Positions 1 through 7,854 are shown, numbered from the stretch's first letter. The stretch is DNA of 64,000 bases from Actinomadura madurae (GCF_900115095.1 NZ_FOVH01000001.1:248001-312000), one strand, 5' to 3'. Numbers and translations: made by a program. Notes: generated by a model from the sequence alone, not told the origin.

Positions 1-274
1 GGCCGTCCACCTCGTAGGCGCCGCGCTCGGCGAGCAGCAGCGCCGCGGCGGCCGTCACCGCCTTGGTGCAGGAGAACCCGAAGCAGGGGGTGCCGGGCAG
101 CCACTCGCGTCCGGTGCGGCGGTCGGCCACGCCGCCCCACAGGTCGACGACCTTGCGGTCGCCCACGTAGACGGCGACGGCGGCGCCCAGCTCGCGCCCC
201 TCGGCGAAGTGCTGCTCGAACACCTCGCGGACGCCGGCGAACGCCGGATCGCAGTGGCCCTGCACCGTGCTCAT
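1..274 (-). CDS. Serine hydrolase, class C beta-lactamase/EstB type (partial)
   Basis: Amino-terminal 91 residues of a serine hydrolase of the beta-lactamase/penicillin-binding-protein superfamily; the rest lies beyond the left edge. The visible SCTK at residues 68-71, preceded by CFGF, fits the SxxK motif carrying the nucleophilic serine, and the upstream LGAAVAVYVGDRKVVDLWGG stretch is the usual first beta-hairpin of the EstB/class C group. The ATG at 274 is the first start in frame. No signal peptide is visible, which favours a cytoplasmic esterase or peptidase-like hydrolase over a secreted beta-lactamase. Substrate cannot be told; the YxN and HxG motifs are outside the window. Confidence 0.8.
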   Translation of the reverse strand, partial: MSTVQGHCDPAFAGVREVFEQHFAEGRELGAAVAVYVGDRKVVDLWGGVADRRTGREWLPGTPCFGFSCTKAVTAAAALLLAERGAYEVDG

Positions 275-343
275 GCGCGATCCTCTCAGCGGGGAGCTCT
301 ATGGAATCACGTTCTAGGATTGCCCGCCGCGCCGGGTGACGCG

Positions 344-1996
344 CTAGAAGCGGCCGAGGTGGTGGACGGGCTCGGTGACCGGGTCGGCGGCGCGCTGCGC
401 GGGCCGCGTCCGCCCGAACTCCAGCGTGAGCAGGGCGGCGGCCAGCCACGCGAGGTCGAACCAGGACCGGAGGACGACGTTGCGCGGCCGGTAGGACGGC
501 CTGAACTTCTTGTCGAACAAGTACAGCGACTCGACCGCGATCCACGGGTCGAGAAGGTGCAGGGCCCGGTAGCCGGCCTTCTCCAGCAGGGTGCGCTCGT
601 CGGCGTCCAGCAGCTCGCGGAACGCGGCGAAGTTCAGCGACACGACCCCGTGGCCCCGCTCGCCCGCGTACCGGACCATCTCGACGATGAGGCGCTCGTT
701 GACCCCGTTCGGGCCGCCGGGCGCGCGGCGCATCGCGTCCAGGCTGATGCCCTGGCCCGCGGAGACGTAGCGCTGGAAGGCGATGGGCTCCTTGTCCTCG
801 TCGTAGGCGATGGCGACGACCGCGCCCGGGTGGTAGCCGGTCAGCAGCTCGTCGAGGTTCATGGAGAAGCCGCGCTCGGCGGCGCCGCCCAGCGAGCGGG
901 ACGCGACGTCCAGCAGCTTCGCGCGGAGCGCGGGGGTCAGGTCGCGTTCCGGGACGATCTCGGACGTGACGCCCGCGTTCTCGGTGCGCCTCACGGCCTG
1001 CCGGACGTTGCGCATCTGCCGTCCCGCCAGGGAGAACTCGCCGGGGCGGAGGACGACCTCGTCGCCGTACCCGATCGCCCGGCACGGCCCCCAGGCCGCG
1101 AGCAGGCCGTCGCTCGCGCCGAGCACGGCCGGCCGCCAGCCCGTCGTCCGGCACATCGCGCGGAACGCGCGGACGGCGGCGGGGTGGCAGGCGGGGTCGC
1201 CGACCGGGTCGCCGCCCGCGACCGCCATGCCGAACAGGACGCGGTAGCCGATCGCGGCGCGGCCGTCCGCGCTGAACACGTACGCCTTGTCGCGGCGCAG
1301 CGCGAACGGGGCGAGGGTGTCCGAGCCCGGGTGGGCGACGAGCCCGGCGACGCGCCGGCGCTCGGCCTCGTCGCCGGGCGGCGGCGCGGGGTCGGGCGCG
1401 AGGAGGGTGATGATCAGCACGAGGAGCCCGGCGGCGCCGGCGAGGCCGAGCACGCCCGGCAGCCAGGACGCGCCGTCGGTGGGCCCGCCGGCGGCGCCGA
1501 GCCCGGTCGCGACGTCCCCGACCGACCGGATCGACACGCCGCCGAAGGCCAGCGACGCCGCGGTGGCGGCGGCGACCAGGACCGCTCCGGTCCGCACGGC
1601 CGCGCGGACGCGCTCGGGATGCGGGCGCACCGGGAACCGGTCGCGCTCCAGCCACAGGCCGCCGAGGACGGCGGCGAGCAGGGGCAGCCGCCACAGCGGG
1701 TCGTCGCCCGCGAGGACCGCGAGCAGCCCGAGGAGGACCAGCGTGACCAGGCCGTACCAGGCGGCGCGGCGGCGCAGCAGGACGCCGCGGGCGAGCAGGC
1801 CGAGCGCGAGGCCGATGGCGATCGCGTGCGCCGGGGCGAGCGGGCTGCCGGTCACCAGCCGGGACAGCCGGCCGAGCCAGTGCGGGGAGTGCGCGAACGC
1901 CGGGACCGCGATGAGCACGGCGACCAGCAGTGCGGTGAGGGCGAGCGGCCACACCGGCCGCGCCCGCGGCGGTACCGCCGGTTTCGCTGATTGCAC
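344..1996 (-). CDS. DUF2156 membrane protein, MprF synthetase-like
   Basis: A 550-residue membrane protein. About six hydrophobic segments fill residues 15-215, followed by a soluble DUF2156 domain (about 225-520), the GNAT-fold domain that in MprF transfers an aminoacyl group from tRNA to phosphatidylglycerol. There is no lysyl-tRNA synthetase domain, so it is not a LysX-type fusion, and the large MprF flippase half is also absent. The GTG at 1996 is chosen because GGAGG lies seven bases upstream; a TTG at 2026 would add ten residues but has a poor ribosome site. Aminoacylation of lipid is inferred from the family only; the substrate is unknown. It stands alone, transcribed toward the partial hydrolase. 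Confidence 0.8.
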   Translation of the reverse strand: MQSAKPAVPPRARPVWPLALTALLVAVLIAVPAFAHSPHWLGRLSRLVTGSPLAPAHAIAIGLALGLLARGVLLRRRAAWYGLVTLVLLGLLAVLAGDDPLWRLPLLAAVLGGLWLERDRFPVRPHPERVRAAVRTGAVLVAAATAASLAFGGVSIRSVGDVATGLGAAGGPTDGASWLPGVLGLAGAAGLLVLIITLLAPDPAPPPGDEAERRRVAGLVAHPGSDTLAPFALRRDKAYVFSADGRAAIGYRVLFGMAVAGGDPVGDPACHPAAVRAFRAMCRTTGWRPAVLGASDGLLAAWGPCRAIGYGDEVVLRPGEFSLAGRQMRNVRQAVRRTENAGVTSEIVPERDLTPALRAKLLDVASRSLGGAAERGFSMNLDELLTGYHPGAVVAIAYDEDKEPIAFQRYVSAGQGISLDAMRRAPGGPNGVNERLIVEMVRYAGERGHGVVSLNFAAFRELLDADERTLLEKAGYRALHLLDPWIAVESLYLFDKKFRPSYRPRNVVLRSWFDLAWLAAALLTLEFGRTRPAQRAADPVTEPVHHLGRF

Positions 1997-2249
1997 GAAG
2001 GACACCTCCGCTGAGCCCACAACCAAGATCCCCTGGAACCCATTCCCGCATTCGGACGTTGAAGATTGCCCTCGGTGCCGGCCTGGAACCGGACTCGCTG
2101 GTCAGGGGCTTCACACCGGCCATACCCGGGTGGCGGTCGCGAGGAACACCGCTCGGCGAGCCCGGGAAGGACGATCCGGAGGCGTGCCGGGAACTCGGCG
2201 CGATCACGGCCGCCGGGCTCGGCGGCGGCTGAACCGGGGGAGTCACCGG

Positions 2250-2255
2250 TAACGT
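2250..2255 (+). promoter_or_regulatory. Leaderless -10 box of the Dabb gene
   Basis: TAACGT fits the actinobacterial -10 form TAnnnT and ends seven bases before the ATG at 2263, so transcription would begin at or next to the start codon. This supports ATG 2263 over the GTG at 2254, which overlaps the box. Confidence 0.45.
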
Positions 2256-2262
2256 GCCGAAC

Positions 2263-2562
2263 ATGAGTGGTTTTCGGCATGTGGTGATGTTCAGGTGGGC
2301 CGAGGGAACGACGACGGGCCAGCAGGACGAGGTCGCGGCCAGGCTGCGCGAGCTTCCCGGAGCGATCCCGGAGATCAGGGAGTACAGCGTCGGGGCGAAC
2401 GCGGGCGTGAACCCCGGCACGTACGACTTCGTCGTGGTCGCGGACTTCGCCGACCGGGACGCCTACCTGGCCTACCGCGACGACCCGGTGCACCGCGCGG
2501 TGGTGGACGAGTTCATCACGCCGATCGCGGTGGAGCGCGCGTCCATCCAGTACGAGGCGTAG
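2263..2562 (+). CDS. Dabb family stress-responsive protein
   Basis: A 99-residue dimeric alpha-beta barrel (Dabb) protein. It opens with FRHVVMFRW, the conserved first strand of this ferredoxin-like fold, and carries the typical DFVVVADFADRDAYLAYRDDPVH stretch in its second half. Plant and bacterial members are stress-induced or act as small aromatic-binding enzymes; here nothing shows the ligand. The start is ATG 2263, seven bases after a TAnnnT box, which suggests a leaderless mRNA; GTG 2254 is the alternative. It is convergent with the next small gene. Confidence 0.85.
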   Translation: MSGFRHVVMFRWAEGTTTGQQDEVAARLRELPGAIPEIREYSVGANAGVNPGTYDFVVVADFADRDAYLAYRDDPVHRAVVDEFITPIAVERASIQYEA

Positions 2563-2591
2563 CGGCGCGGGCACCCCGGCGCACAAAACCG

Positions 2592-2605
2592 AGCAAGCGC
2601 TTGTG
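2592..2605. promoter_or_regulatory. Second KstR2-like site, one base off consensus
   Basis: AGCAAGCGCTTGTG matches the KstR2 consensus AnCAAGnnCTTGnT except for the last base. It lies between two convergent genes (Dabb and the small protein ending at 2704), so it is not at an obvious promoter. It may be a chance or relic site, or a secondary binding site of the regulator encoded at 3214-3882. Confidence 0.35.
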
Positions 2606-2703
2606 TTCTGAAGAGGTTTCGGGTTAATTTCCTCAGAGACGTCCGCCGGGGACGGATCGCGCCCCGTTTCCGGCGGGCGGCGCACCGCCCCCGCGCGGCC
2701 CGG

Positions 2704-2934
2704 TCATCCCAGGGCCCGCAGGTTCATGATGTCGTCGCGGAGCTGCTGCGGAGTCGGCGCCTCCAGGAGCCGCGGCCCGTCGCGCAGCGGCACCATGGCC
2801 CACCACGACCCCGTCGCCTCGCCGTACCAGACGCGCACACCCGGGAACTGCTCCTGAAGAGCGCGCACGGTGGCCGCGCGCATGGCCGCGGGCGTGGGCT
2901 CACCCTGGCCGGCGGCACCCTGATGAGTCGTCAT
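2704..2934 (-). CDS. Small protein with GxWWA motif, unknown function
   Basis: A 76-residue soluble protein of unknown function. Residues around 32-65 read VRVWYGEATGSWWAMV then RLLEAPTPQQLRDDI: a short beta hairpin with a paired tryptophan, then a helix. The same layout occurs in the small protein at 56052-56273, so the two are probably paralogues of a short actinobacterial family. ATG 2934 has a strong ribosome site (GGGGAGG, about six bases away). An inverted repeat at 3006-3025 lies in its upstream region. No function is proposed. Confidence 0.7.
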   Translation of the reverse strand: MTTHQGAAGQGEPTPAAMRAATVRALQEQFPGVRVWYGEATGSWWAMVPLRDGPRLLEAPTPQQLRDDIMNLRALG

Positions 2935-3005
2935 GCCGCCCTCCCCCCGTAGATCTCTCCGGCAACAGCGTCCTCAGGGACCAAAGCGTCACCCCTACTC
3001 GGCAA

Positions 3006-3025
3006 ATAGTGACTAAGCACACTAT
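3006..3025. promoter_or_regulatory. Inverted repeat upstream of the small GxWWA gene
   Basis: ATAGTG, eight bases, then CACTAT: a perfect 6-bp dyad about 75 bases upstream of the ATG at 2934. Its size fits a dimeric repressor site, but no regulator is tied to it. Confidence 0.35.
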
Positions 3026-3135
3026 GGAGGCTGGGGGCGCCGAACGGTGGGATACCGCGCCGATGTGCCCGAATGTATGTATCCGGTCGGCCCGAATGCG
3101 GGCCGCCCCGGCATGACCAGGGACGAAGCCGGAAC

Positions 3136-3162
3136 CACCGCCGGACGGCCGGTCCGGCGGTG
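3136..3162 (-). terminator. Hairpin downstream of kstR2
   Basis: CACCGCCGGAC and GTCCGGCGGTG form a perfect 11-bp stem with a five-base loop, 52 bases beyond the stop of the TetR gene. There is no T-run, which is common for actinobacterial intrinsic terminators. Confidence 0.5.
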
Positions 3163-3213
3163 CACGGCGCGTTCAGGTGACGATCGGCGGGACGGGACGC
3201 GGGCGCGGTGCGG

Positions 3214-3882
3214 CTAGTGCAGGTTGATCCCGTCGAACATCACCTTGAGGTAGTGCTCGGCGAGCCCCTGGGCGTTCAGGCGGCCGCCGGGACGGAACCA
3301 GCGGACCGCCACCCACACGGTGTCGCGGATCATCCGGTAGGTCAGCTTCGGATCGAGGTCGGGGCGGAACAGCCCCTCCGCCTGCCCCGCCTGGAGCGTG
3401 TTCACCCACATCTTCTCGACCTCGTCCTCGGACTTGATCAGGTAGGCGAACCGGTCCATCCCCCGGAGGTAGTTCCAGTCGTTCTGCATGACCGTGATGG
3501 CGGCCCGGTGCGGCTCCAGGGTGCCGAACGCGACCCGGACGAGCCCCGCGATCGTGTCCCGCGGGTCGCGGTTCTCGTCGATCACCGCCTGGTAGCCCGC
3601 CATGATGTCGGTGAAGAACCCGGAGAGGATCTCGTCGACGATCGACTCCTTGGAGTCGAAGTGGTGGTACAGGCTGCCGGAGAGGATGCCCGCCTCCTCG
3701 GCGATGTTGCGGACCGTCGTGGCCTGGAAGCCCTTCTCCGCGAACAGTTCCGCCGCGAGCCTGACCAGGTGCTCGCGGCGCTCCGAGGCCAGCGCGGCCG
3801 ATCCCCGGCCGCGGCGGCGCGGGCCGCTCTCACCGGTGGCGCGGGTTCTCGATCGTCCGGACTTGGCGCTCGTGGTCGTCAC
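3214..3882 (-). CDS. kstR2: TetR regulator, KstR2 type
   Basis: A 222-residue TetR repressor. The helix-turn-helix covers residues about 40-85 (TTVRNIAEEAGILSGSLYHHF) and the ligand domain ends with IRDTVWVAVRWFRPGG, both closely like KstR2, the mycobacterial repressor of the cholesterol C/D-ring catabolic genes, which responds to the CoA thioester HIP-CoA. The assignment gains weight from an exact KstR2 consensus palindrome at 3948-3961 between this gene and the divergent HAD gene. GTG 3882 is preceded directly by GAGAGG and, six bases up, by CATAAT, so the mRNA is probably leaderless. No sterol-degradation genes are in the window, so its targets beyond itself and its neighbour are unknown. 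Confidence 0.8.
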   Translation of the reverse strand: MTTTSAKSGRSRTRATGESGPRRRGRGSAALASERREHLVRLAAELFAEKGFQATTVRNIAEEAGILSGSLYHHFDSKESIVDEILSGFFTDIMAGYQAVIDENRDPRDTIAGLVRVAFGTLEPHRAAITVMQNDWNYLRGMDRFAYLIKSEDEVEKMWVNTLQAGQAEGLFRPDLDPKLTYRMIRDTVWVAVRWFRPGGRLNAQGLAEHYLKVMFDGINLH

Positions 3883-3888
3883 CCTCTC

Positions 3889-3894
3889 ATTATG
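3889..3894 (-). promoter_or_regulatory. Leaderless -10 box of kstR2
   Basis: On the minus strand this reads CATAAT, six bases before the GTG at 3882. A half-site resembling the KstR2 operator (GAGCAAGCGG on the minus strand, near 3908-3917) would overlap the -35 region, fitting autorepression. Confidence 0.4.
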
Positions 3895-3947
3895 CCGTCT
3901 CGCCCAACCGCTTGCTCGTGTCGCGGCCGCACCAGGGTACGGGGCAC

Positions 3948-3961
3948 AGCAAGCGCTTGCT
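3948..3961. promoter_or_regulatory. KstR2 operator
   Basis: AGCAAGCGCTTGCT is a perfect 14-bp palindrome and an exact match to the known KstR2 motif AnCAAGnnCTTGnT. It lies in the divergent promoter region between kstR2 (start 3882) and the HAD gene (start 4009), so it could control both. Confidence 0.75.
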
Positions 3962-3995
3962 ACAGGTGCTTGCCACCCCGTTCGCCCCCGCCGCA

Positions 3996-4001
3996 TAGGC
4001 T
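3996..4001 (+). promoter_or_regulatory. Leaderless -10 box of the HAD gene
   Basis: TAGGCT fits TAnnnT and ends seven bases before the ATG at 4009; there is no ribosome-binding sequence. Confidence 0.45.
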
Positions 4002-4008
4002 CTGCCCC

Positions 4009-4596
4009 ATGTCCGACGTGATCGTGTTCGACCTGTACGGAGTGATCGCCCGCACCCAGACGCCCGAGGCGGTGCGGCGGATCGAGGAGCTCGCCGGGAC
4101 GCCCGGCCCCGCGTTCTGGGACGCCTACTGGGCCTGCCGCCCCGCCTACGACGCCGGCCAGGAGAGCACCTCCTACTGGGCGGACGTCGCCGGGCTGCTC
4201 GGCGTCGCGTTCCCCGACGTCGCGGCGCTGAACGAGGCCGACCTCGACAGCTGGACCGAGGTCGACGAGGACATGGTCGCGCTCGTCGGCGAGCTGGCCG
4301 ACGAGGGCCGCACGCTCGGGCTGCTGTCCAACATCATCGGCGACCTGGTGCCCCGCTTCGAGGCCCGGCACGGCGGCTGGCTCGCCCGCTTCGACGCGCG
4401 CGTCTACTCCTGCGACATCGGCGTCGCCAAGCCCGACCCGCGCGCCTACGAGATCTGCGCCGAGCGCCTCGGCGTCACGACCGCCGACGTGCTCTTCTTC
4501 GACGACAGCGAACGCAACGTCCGCGCCGCCCGCGCCACCGGCATGCGCGCCGAACTCTTCACCTCCCGCTCCCAGGTCCGCACCCTCGTCGCCTAG
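4009..4596 (+). CDS. HAD superfamily hydrolase
   Basis: A 195-residue haloacid-dehalogenase-like phosphatase. Motif I is FDLYGV (nucleophile Asp8); the second Asp of the usual DxD is replaced by Tyr, as in the YihX-like branch where this position also varies. Motif II is LLSN, motif III is the Lys in GVAKPDP, and motif IV is FFDDS. The cap is a small helical insert after motif I. Sugar phosphates are the usual substrates of this branch, but the substrate here is not known. It is divergent from kstR2 across a KstR2 operator, so it may respond to that repressor's ligand. ATG 4009 appears leaderless. Confidence 0.85.
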   Translation: MSDVIVFDLYGVIARTQTPEAVRRIEELAGTPGPAFWDAYWACRPAYDAGQESTSYWADVAGLLGVAFPDVAALNEADLDSWTEVDEDMVALVGELADEGRTLGLLSNIIGDLVPRFEARHGGWLARFDARVYSCDIGVAKPDPRAYEICAERLGVTTADVLFFDDSERNVRAARATGMRAELFTSRSQVRTLVA

Positions 4597-4624
4597 ACCG
4601 CCGCCGGCCGCGGGCGGGCGCCGG

Positions 4625-5998
4625 TCACGCGGGCTTCGAGCCGGCGCCGTGATCGTCGTGTTGCCCGGGACGCCGGGCGGTCGCGGGGGAGCCGCGGTCC
4701 TGGCCGGGTAGGGCGCGGGCTGTTGCGGCGGCGGCCAGGAGGAGGGCCGCCATGGTCAGGAAGGCGCGGTCGTAGGTTTCCTCGCGGGCGGTGAGGGCGG
4801 CCAGGGCGGCCAGGCCCAGGGCGGCGCCCGCCTGCTTGGTGGTGTTCATCAGGCCGGACGCGGCGCCGGCGTCGCCGGACGGGGCGCCCGAGGTGACGGC
4901 GTTGGTGAGCGGGGTGTTGAGGAGGCCGCCGCCGGCGGAGATGAGGACCGCCGGGCCGAGGACGTCCGGCAGGTAGGCGCCGCCGGGGGAGAGGCGGCTC
5001 TGCCACAGGAAACCGGCCGCCGCGATCAGGGCGCCGGCGGTGATCAGGGCGCGGTCGCTCGCGTGCCGCATCAGCCTGGGCGTGACGTGGAGGGCGACCG
5101 CGATCGTCAGGAGGGTGTGCGGGAGGAAGCCGAGGCCCGTCTGGAACGCGGTGAGGTGCAGGACGTTCTGCATGGACAGCGCCAGGAAGAACCACATCGG
5201 GTTGAGGCAGGCCCCGGCGAGCAGCATGGTCGCGTTCCCGGCCGCGACCGCGCGGACGCGCAAGAGCCGCAGCGGGATCAGCGGCGCCGGCGACCGGGAC
5301 TGCACGACGGCGAACGCGGCGAGCGCGGCGGCTCCGATGACCAGGGCGGGGGCGTTCCAGCCGCGGGTGATGCCGAAGGTGAGCGCCGTGACGCCGCCCG
5401 TGGCGAGGGCGGCTCCGGGGACGTCCAGGCGCCGCCGCCCGCCGGTCCGGCCCGGGAGCAGCCCGGCGGGCAGCAGGGCCAGGGCGCCGACCGGGACGTT
5501 GACCAGGAAGATCCAGCGCCAGGACAGCGCGTCGGTGAGGAGGCCGCCGGCGAGGTTGCCCGCCGTGCCGCCCGCGAGGCCCACCGCCGTCCAGGCGGCC
5601 AGGGCGCGGGGGCGGACGTCCTCCTCGAACGTGGTGGTGAGGACGGTCAGCGTCGCCGGGGCGAGGACGGCCGCGCCGGCGCCCTGGCACGCGCGGGCGG
5701 CGATGATCGCGGCCGGTGAGCCCGCCAGGCCGCAGGCGAGGCTCGCGAGCGTGAACAGCGCCAGGCCGAGGACGAGGGTCCGGCGGAGCCCGCAGAGGTC
5801 GGCGAGGCGGCCGCCGAGCAGGAGGAGGCCCGCGAAGGGCAGCGCGTAGGCGTTGACGATCCACGGCAGGTCGGCGGGCGCGACGTCCAGGCGCGCCTGG
5901 ATCGCGGGCAGCGCGACGTTCACGACCGACACGTCGAGGACGACCATGAACTGCGCCGCGCACGCCAGGGCGAGCACGAGGCGGTGCCGCGGCGTCAT
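4625..5998 (-). CDS. MFS drug exporter, DHA family
   Basis: A 457-residue major facilitator transporter of the drug/H+ antiporter type. The first helix contains QFMVVLDVSVVNVALP (the DHA2-type motif D), followed by GGRLADLCGLRRTLVLG (motif A) between helices 2 and 3. About twelve or more hydrophobic helices fill the chain. ATG 5998 is preceded by AAGGAGG; an in-frame ATG at 6028 would fall on the operators. It is divergent from the TetR gene at 6066-6641, across two dyad operators, which is the standard layout of a TetR-controlled efflux pump. The exported compound is unknown. Confidence 0.87.
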   Translation of the reverse strand: MTPRHRLVLALACAAQFMVVLDVSVVNVALPAIQARLDVAPADLPWIVNAYALPFAGLLLLGGRLADLCGLRRTLVLGLALFTLASLACGLAGSPAAIIAARACQGAGAAVLAPATLTVLTTTFEEDVRPRALAAWTAVGLAGGTAGNLAGGLLTDALSWRWIFLVNVPVGALALLPAGLLPGRTGGRRRLDVPGAALATGGVTALTFGITRGWNAPALVIGAAALAAFAVVQSRSPAPLIPLRLLRVRAVAAGNATMLLAGACLNPMWFFLALSMQNVLHLTAFQTGLGFLPHTLLTIAVALHVTPRLMRHASDRALITAGALIAAAGFLWQSRLSPGGAYLPDVLGPAVLISAGGGLLNTPLTNAVTSGAPSGDAGAASGLMNTTKQAGAALGLAALAALTAREETYDRAFLTMAALLLAAAATARALPGQDRGSPATARRPGQHDDHGAGSKPA

Positions 5999-6011
5999 CG
6001 GACCTCCTTGG

Positions 6012-6027
6012 TGATACAGCCGTACCA
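6012..6027. promoter_or_regulatory. TetR operator, imperfect copy
   Basis: TGATAC, four bases, GTACCA: one mismatch from the perfect copy at 6031-6046, starting 19 bases before it. It overlaps the promoter region of the MFS gene. Confidence 0.55.
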
Positions 6028-6030
6028 TAA

Positions 6031-6046
6031 TGATACGTTCGTATCA
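6031..6046. promoter_or_regulatory. TetR operator, perfect dyad
   Basis: TGATACG TT CGTATCA, a perfect 7-2-7 inverted repeat between the MFS gene and its divergent TetR regulator. Its size and place are those of a TetR-family operator controlling both genes. Confidence 0.65.
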
Positions 6047-6065
6047 CATGACGGGAGGAGGGGGC

Positions 6066-6641
6066 GTGCCGAGGACGGCCGACCACGGCGCGCGGCGCGC
6101 GCAGATCATCGACGGGCTGGTCCGCGCCGCCGGGCGGGACGGGCTGCACGCGGTGACCATGCGCTCGGTCGCCGCCGAGGCCGGTGTCTCGCTGCGGCTC
6201 GTCCAGTACTACTTCGAGAGCAAGGCGCGGCTGATGAACGCGGCGCTGGAGCGGCTCGAACGGCAGAGCCGCGAGCGGTGGGCGGCCCGGCTGGAGGGCC
6301 TGGAGGACCCCTCGCCCCGCGAGGTCGTCGAGGCGCTGCTCGCCGAGGCGCTGCCGACCGACCCGGAGAGCCGCGCCTTCCACCAGGTGTGGACGTCCTA
6401 CGCCGTGCTGGCCCTGACCGAGCCGTCGCTGGCCGCGCAGCCGTTCGTGGACGGCCCCGACCGGCTGGAGCGGCAGATCACCGGCGTCCTCGCGGACGCG
6501 GGCGTGCCCGGGGACCCGGCGGTGGAGGCGGCGCGGCTGCTGGCGCTCGCGCACGGCCTCGGCACGAGCGTGCTGGTGGGGCGGCGGAGTCCGGAATCGG
6601 CCATGGAGATCCTGCGGCACCATCTGGACACGCTCTTCTGA
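6066..6641 (+). CDS. TetR family regulator of the divergent MFS exporter
   Basis: A 191-residue TetR repressor. The helix-turn-helix is residues about 18-62 (VTMRSVAAEAGVSLRLVQYYF), followed by a helical ligand domain of the TetR C-terminal 6 kind. GTG 6066 is chosen because GGAGGAGGG lies just upstream; starts at 6030 or 6048 are in frame, but the first lies inside the operator. It sits head-to-head with the MFS exporter, sharing a regulatory gap with two TGATAC dyads, so autorepression and control of the pump are the likely role. Confidence 0.85.
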   Translation: MPRTADHGARRAQIIDGLVRAAGRDGLHAVTMRSVAAEAGVSLRLVQYYFESKARLMNAALERLERQSRERWAARLEGLEDPSPREVVEALLAEALPTDPESRAFHQVWTSYAVLALTEPSLAAQPFVDGPDRLERQITGVLADAGVPGDPAVEAARLLALAHGLGTSVLVGRRSPESAMEILRHHLDTLF

Positions 6642-6690
6642 CGGCGCCCTGGCTTCTCACAGCGTCCTGGCTTCTGACGGCGCCCTAGGA
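6641..6690. repeat. 18-bp imperfect tandem repeat, about 2.7 copies
   Basis: acggcgccctggcttctc, acagcgtcctggcttctg and a partial acggcgccctaggagg follow one another between the stops of two convergent genes. The last copy contains the stop codon of the minus-strand gene. Confidence 0.6.
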
Positions 6691-7755
6691 GGCGGGCGGC
6701 AGCTCCCCGCCGGCCTCGGCGGCCTTCGCGAGGCGTTCCCGCAGGGTGCGGACGAGCTCGTCGCCCTGCTCGGTCAGGCGCTCGATCGCGGGCAGCGCCA
6801 GGTCGTCCCGGACGGTGTCGGCGAGCAGTTCGTCGTACTCGTGCGCCTTCTCCGCGATCGCCTCCAGATGGCGCTGGGCGCGCAGCACCTCGTCGGCCGC
6901 GCGGGCCCGCTCGGCGTAGCGTTCGAGCGCCTCGACGCGGCGCGTCACCGCCTCCACCGAGACGTCGAGCTTGTCGCGCAGCGGGCGCAGCGCCGCCTCC
7001 ACCTCGGGGATCGTGTCGGCCGCGGCCATCTCCTCCTGCTCCGCGCGCAGCTTCGACTGCTTCGCCAGGACCTGCGCGATCTCCCACTCCTGGCGCGGCA
7101 GCGTGACGGCGTTGTCGACGGAGTCCAGCAGCCCCTCCCGGTTGACCTGCGAGTCGCGGACGGCGTCGATCGCGGTCTGGACGCGCGCCAGCAGCGCGCG
7201 GCCCTCGTCGTCGAAGTCCTCCAGGGTGAGGTAGCGGTCGCGGCGCCGCTCCAGCTCCCGGGCGCGCCGCAGGTCCAGCGAGACCGACGGGGTGCCGAGC
7301 GCGACCAGCACCGCGAGCATGCCGAGGCCGATCAGCCACAGCGAGCCGAGCAGCGGGGACCCGATCAGCCCGAGCGCGAGGACCGACAGCGGCGCCAGCC
7401 ACAGCAGCGGCTTGCGGCGCGCGACGATGGTGTCCAGCTCGGCCCGCAGCGCCGGGTCGGCGACGGGCCGCGGCTCGGCGGGGGCGCCGTCCCCGGGCGA
7501 GCGCGGCGGCGCGATGCGGCGCCAGGACGTGGACACGTGCGTCTCGAACGCGAAGTCGGTCGGCGCGATCTCGATCTCGGTCGGCCCGGCGGGCAGCGGC
7601 CAGGAGCCGACGGGGTCGCCGCCGCCCGGGCCGGTGAAGCGCACCCACCAGCCGCCCTTGCCGTCCTCGCAGCGGTAACGGCCGGGGGCGACGTCGATAC
7701 CGACGAAGAACGTGCCGATCCCGGGTATGGAATCGTTCCACGCGCCATGGGTCAC
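6685..7755 (-). CDS. Membrane-anchored coiled-coil protein, unknown function
   Basis: A 356-residue protein of unknown function. The amino end has a small beta domain of the actinobacterial GTFFVGIDVAPGRYRC type, which often carries secretion or wall-associated proteins. Two hydrophobic helices follow (about 117-155), then a long charged alpha-helical region (160-350) rich in heptad-like ER/LR repeats that should form a coiled coil. GTG 7755 is chosen because GGGAGG lies eight bases upstream. It is divergent from the peptidyl-tRNA hydrolase gene. Which face of the membrane the coiled coil lies on cannot be told. Confidence 0.65.
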   Translation of the reverse strand: MTHGAWNDSIPGIGTFFVGIDVAPGRYRCEDGKGGWWVRFTGPGGGDPVGSWPLPAGPTEIEIAPTDFAFETHVSTSWRRIAPPRSPGDGAPAEPRPVADPALRAELDTIVARRKPLLWLAPLSVLALGLIGSPLLGSLWLIGLGMLAVLVALGTPSVSLDLRRARELERRRDRYLTLEDFDDEGRALLARVQTAIDAVRDSQVNREGLLDSVDNAVTLPRQEWEIAQVLAKQSKLRAEQEEMAAADTIPEVEAALRPLRDKLDVSVEAVTRRVEALERYAERARAADEVLRAQRHLEAIAEKAHEYDELLADTVRDDLALPAIERLTEQGDELVRTLRERLAKAAEAGGELPPAS

Positions 7756-7854
7756 GGGCGACCTCCCACCTGAACCGACGTACGGGGGACGGCAAGAGTT
7801 GCAGTACCCACATCCGTGTCGGGAAAGCCGGATCGGGTTTGGAATACTCCACGC

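Noticed and set aside
209..1990. Long plus-strand frame opposite the DUF2156 gene
   Set aside because: Low-complexity Arg/Ala/Gly translation with no domain; the minus-strand protein has clear membrane helices.
2060..2250. A possible small plus-strand gene from a TTG near 2060
   Set aside because: No ribosome site, Gly-rich end, and the frame overlaps the promoter region of the DUF2156 gene.
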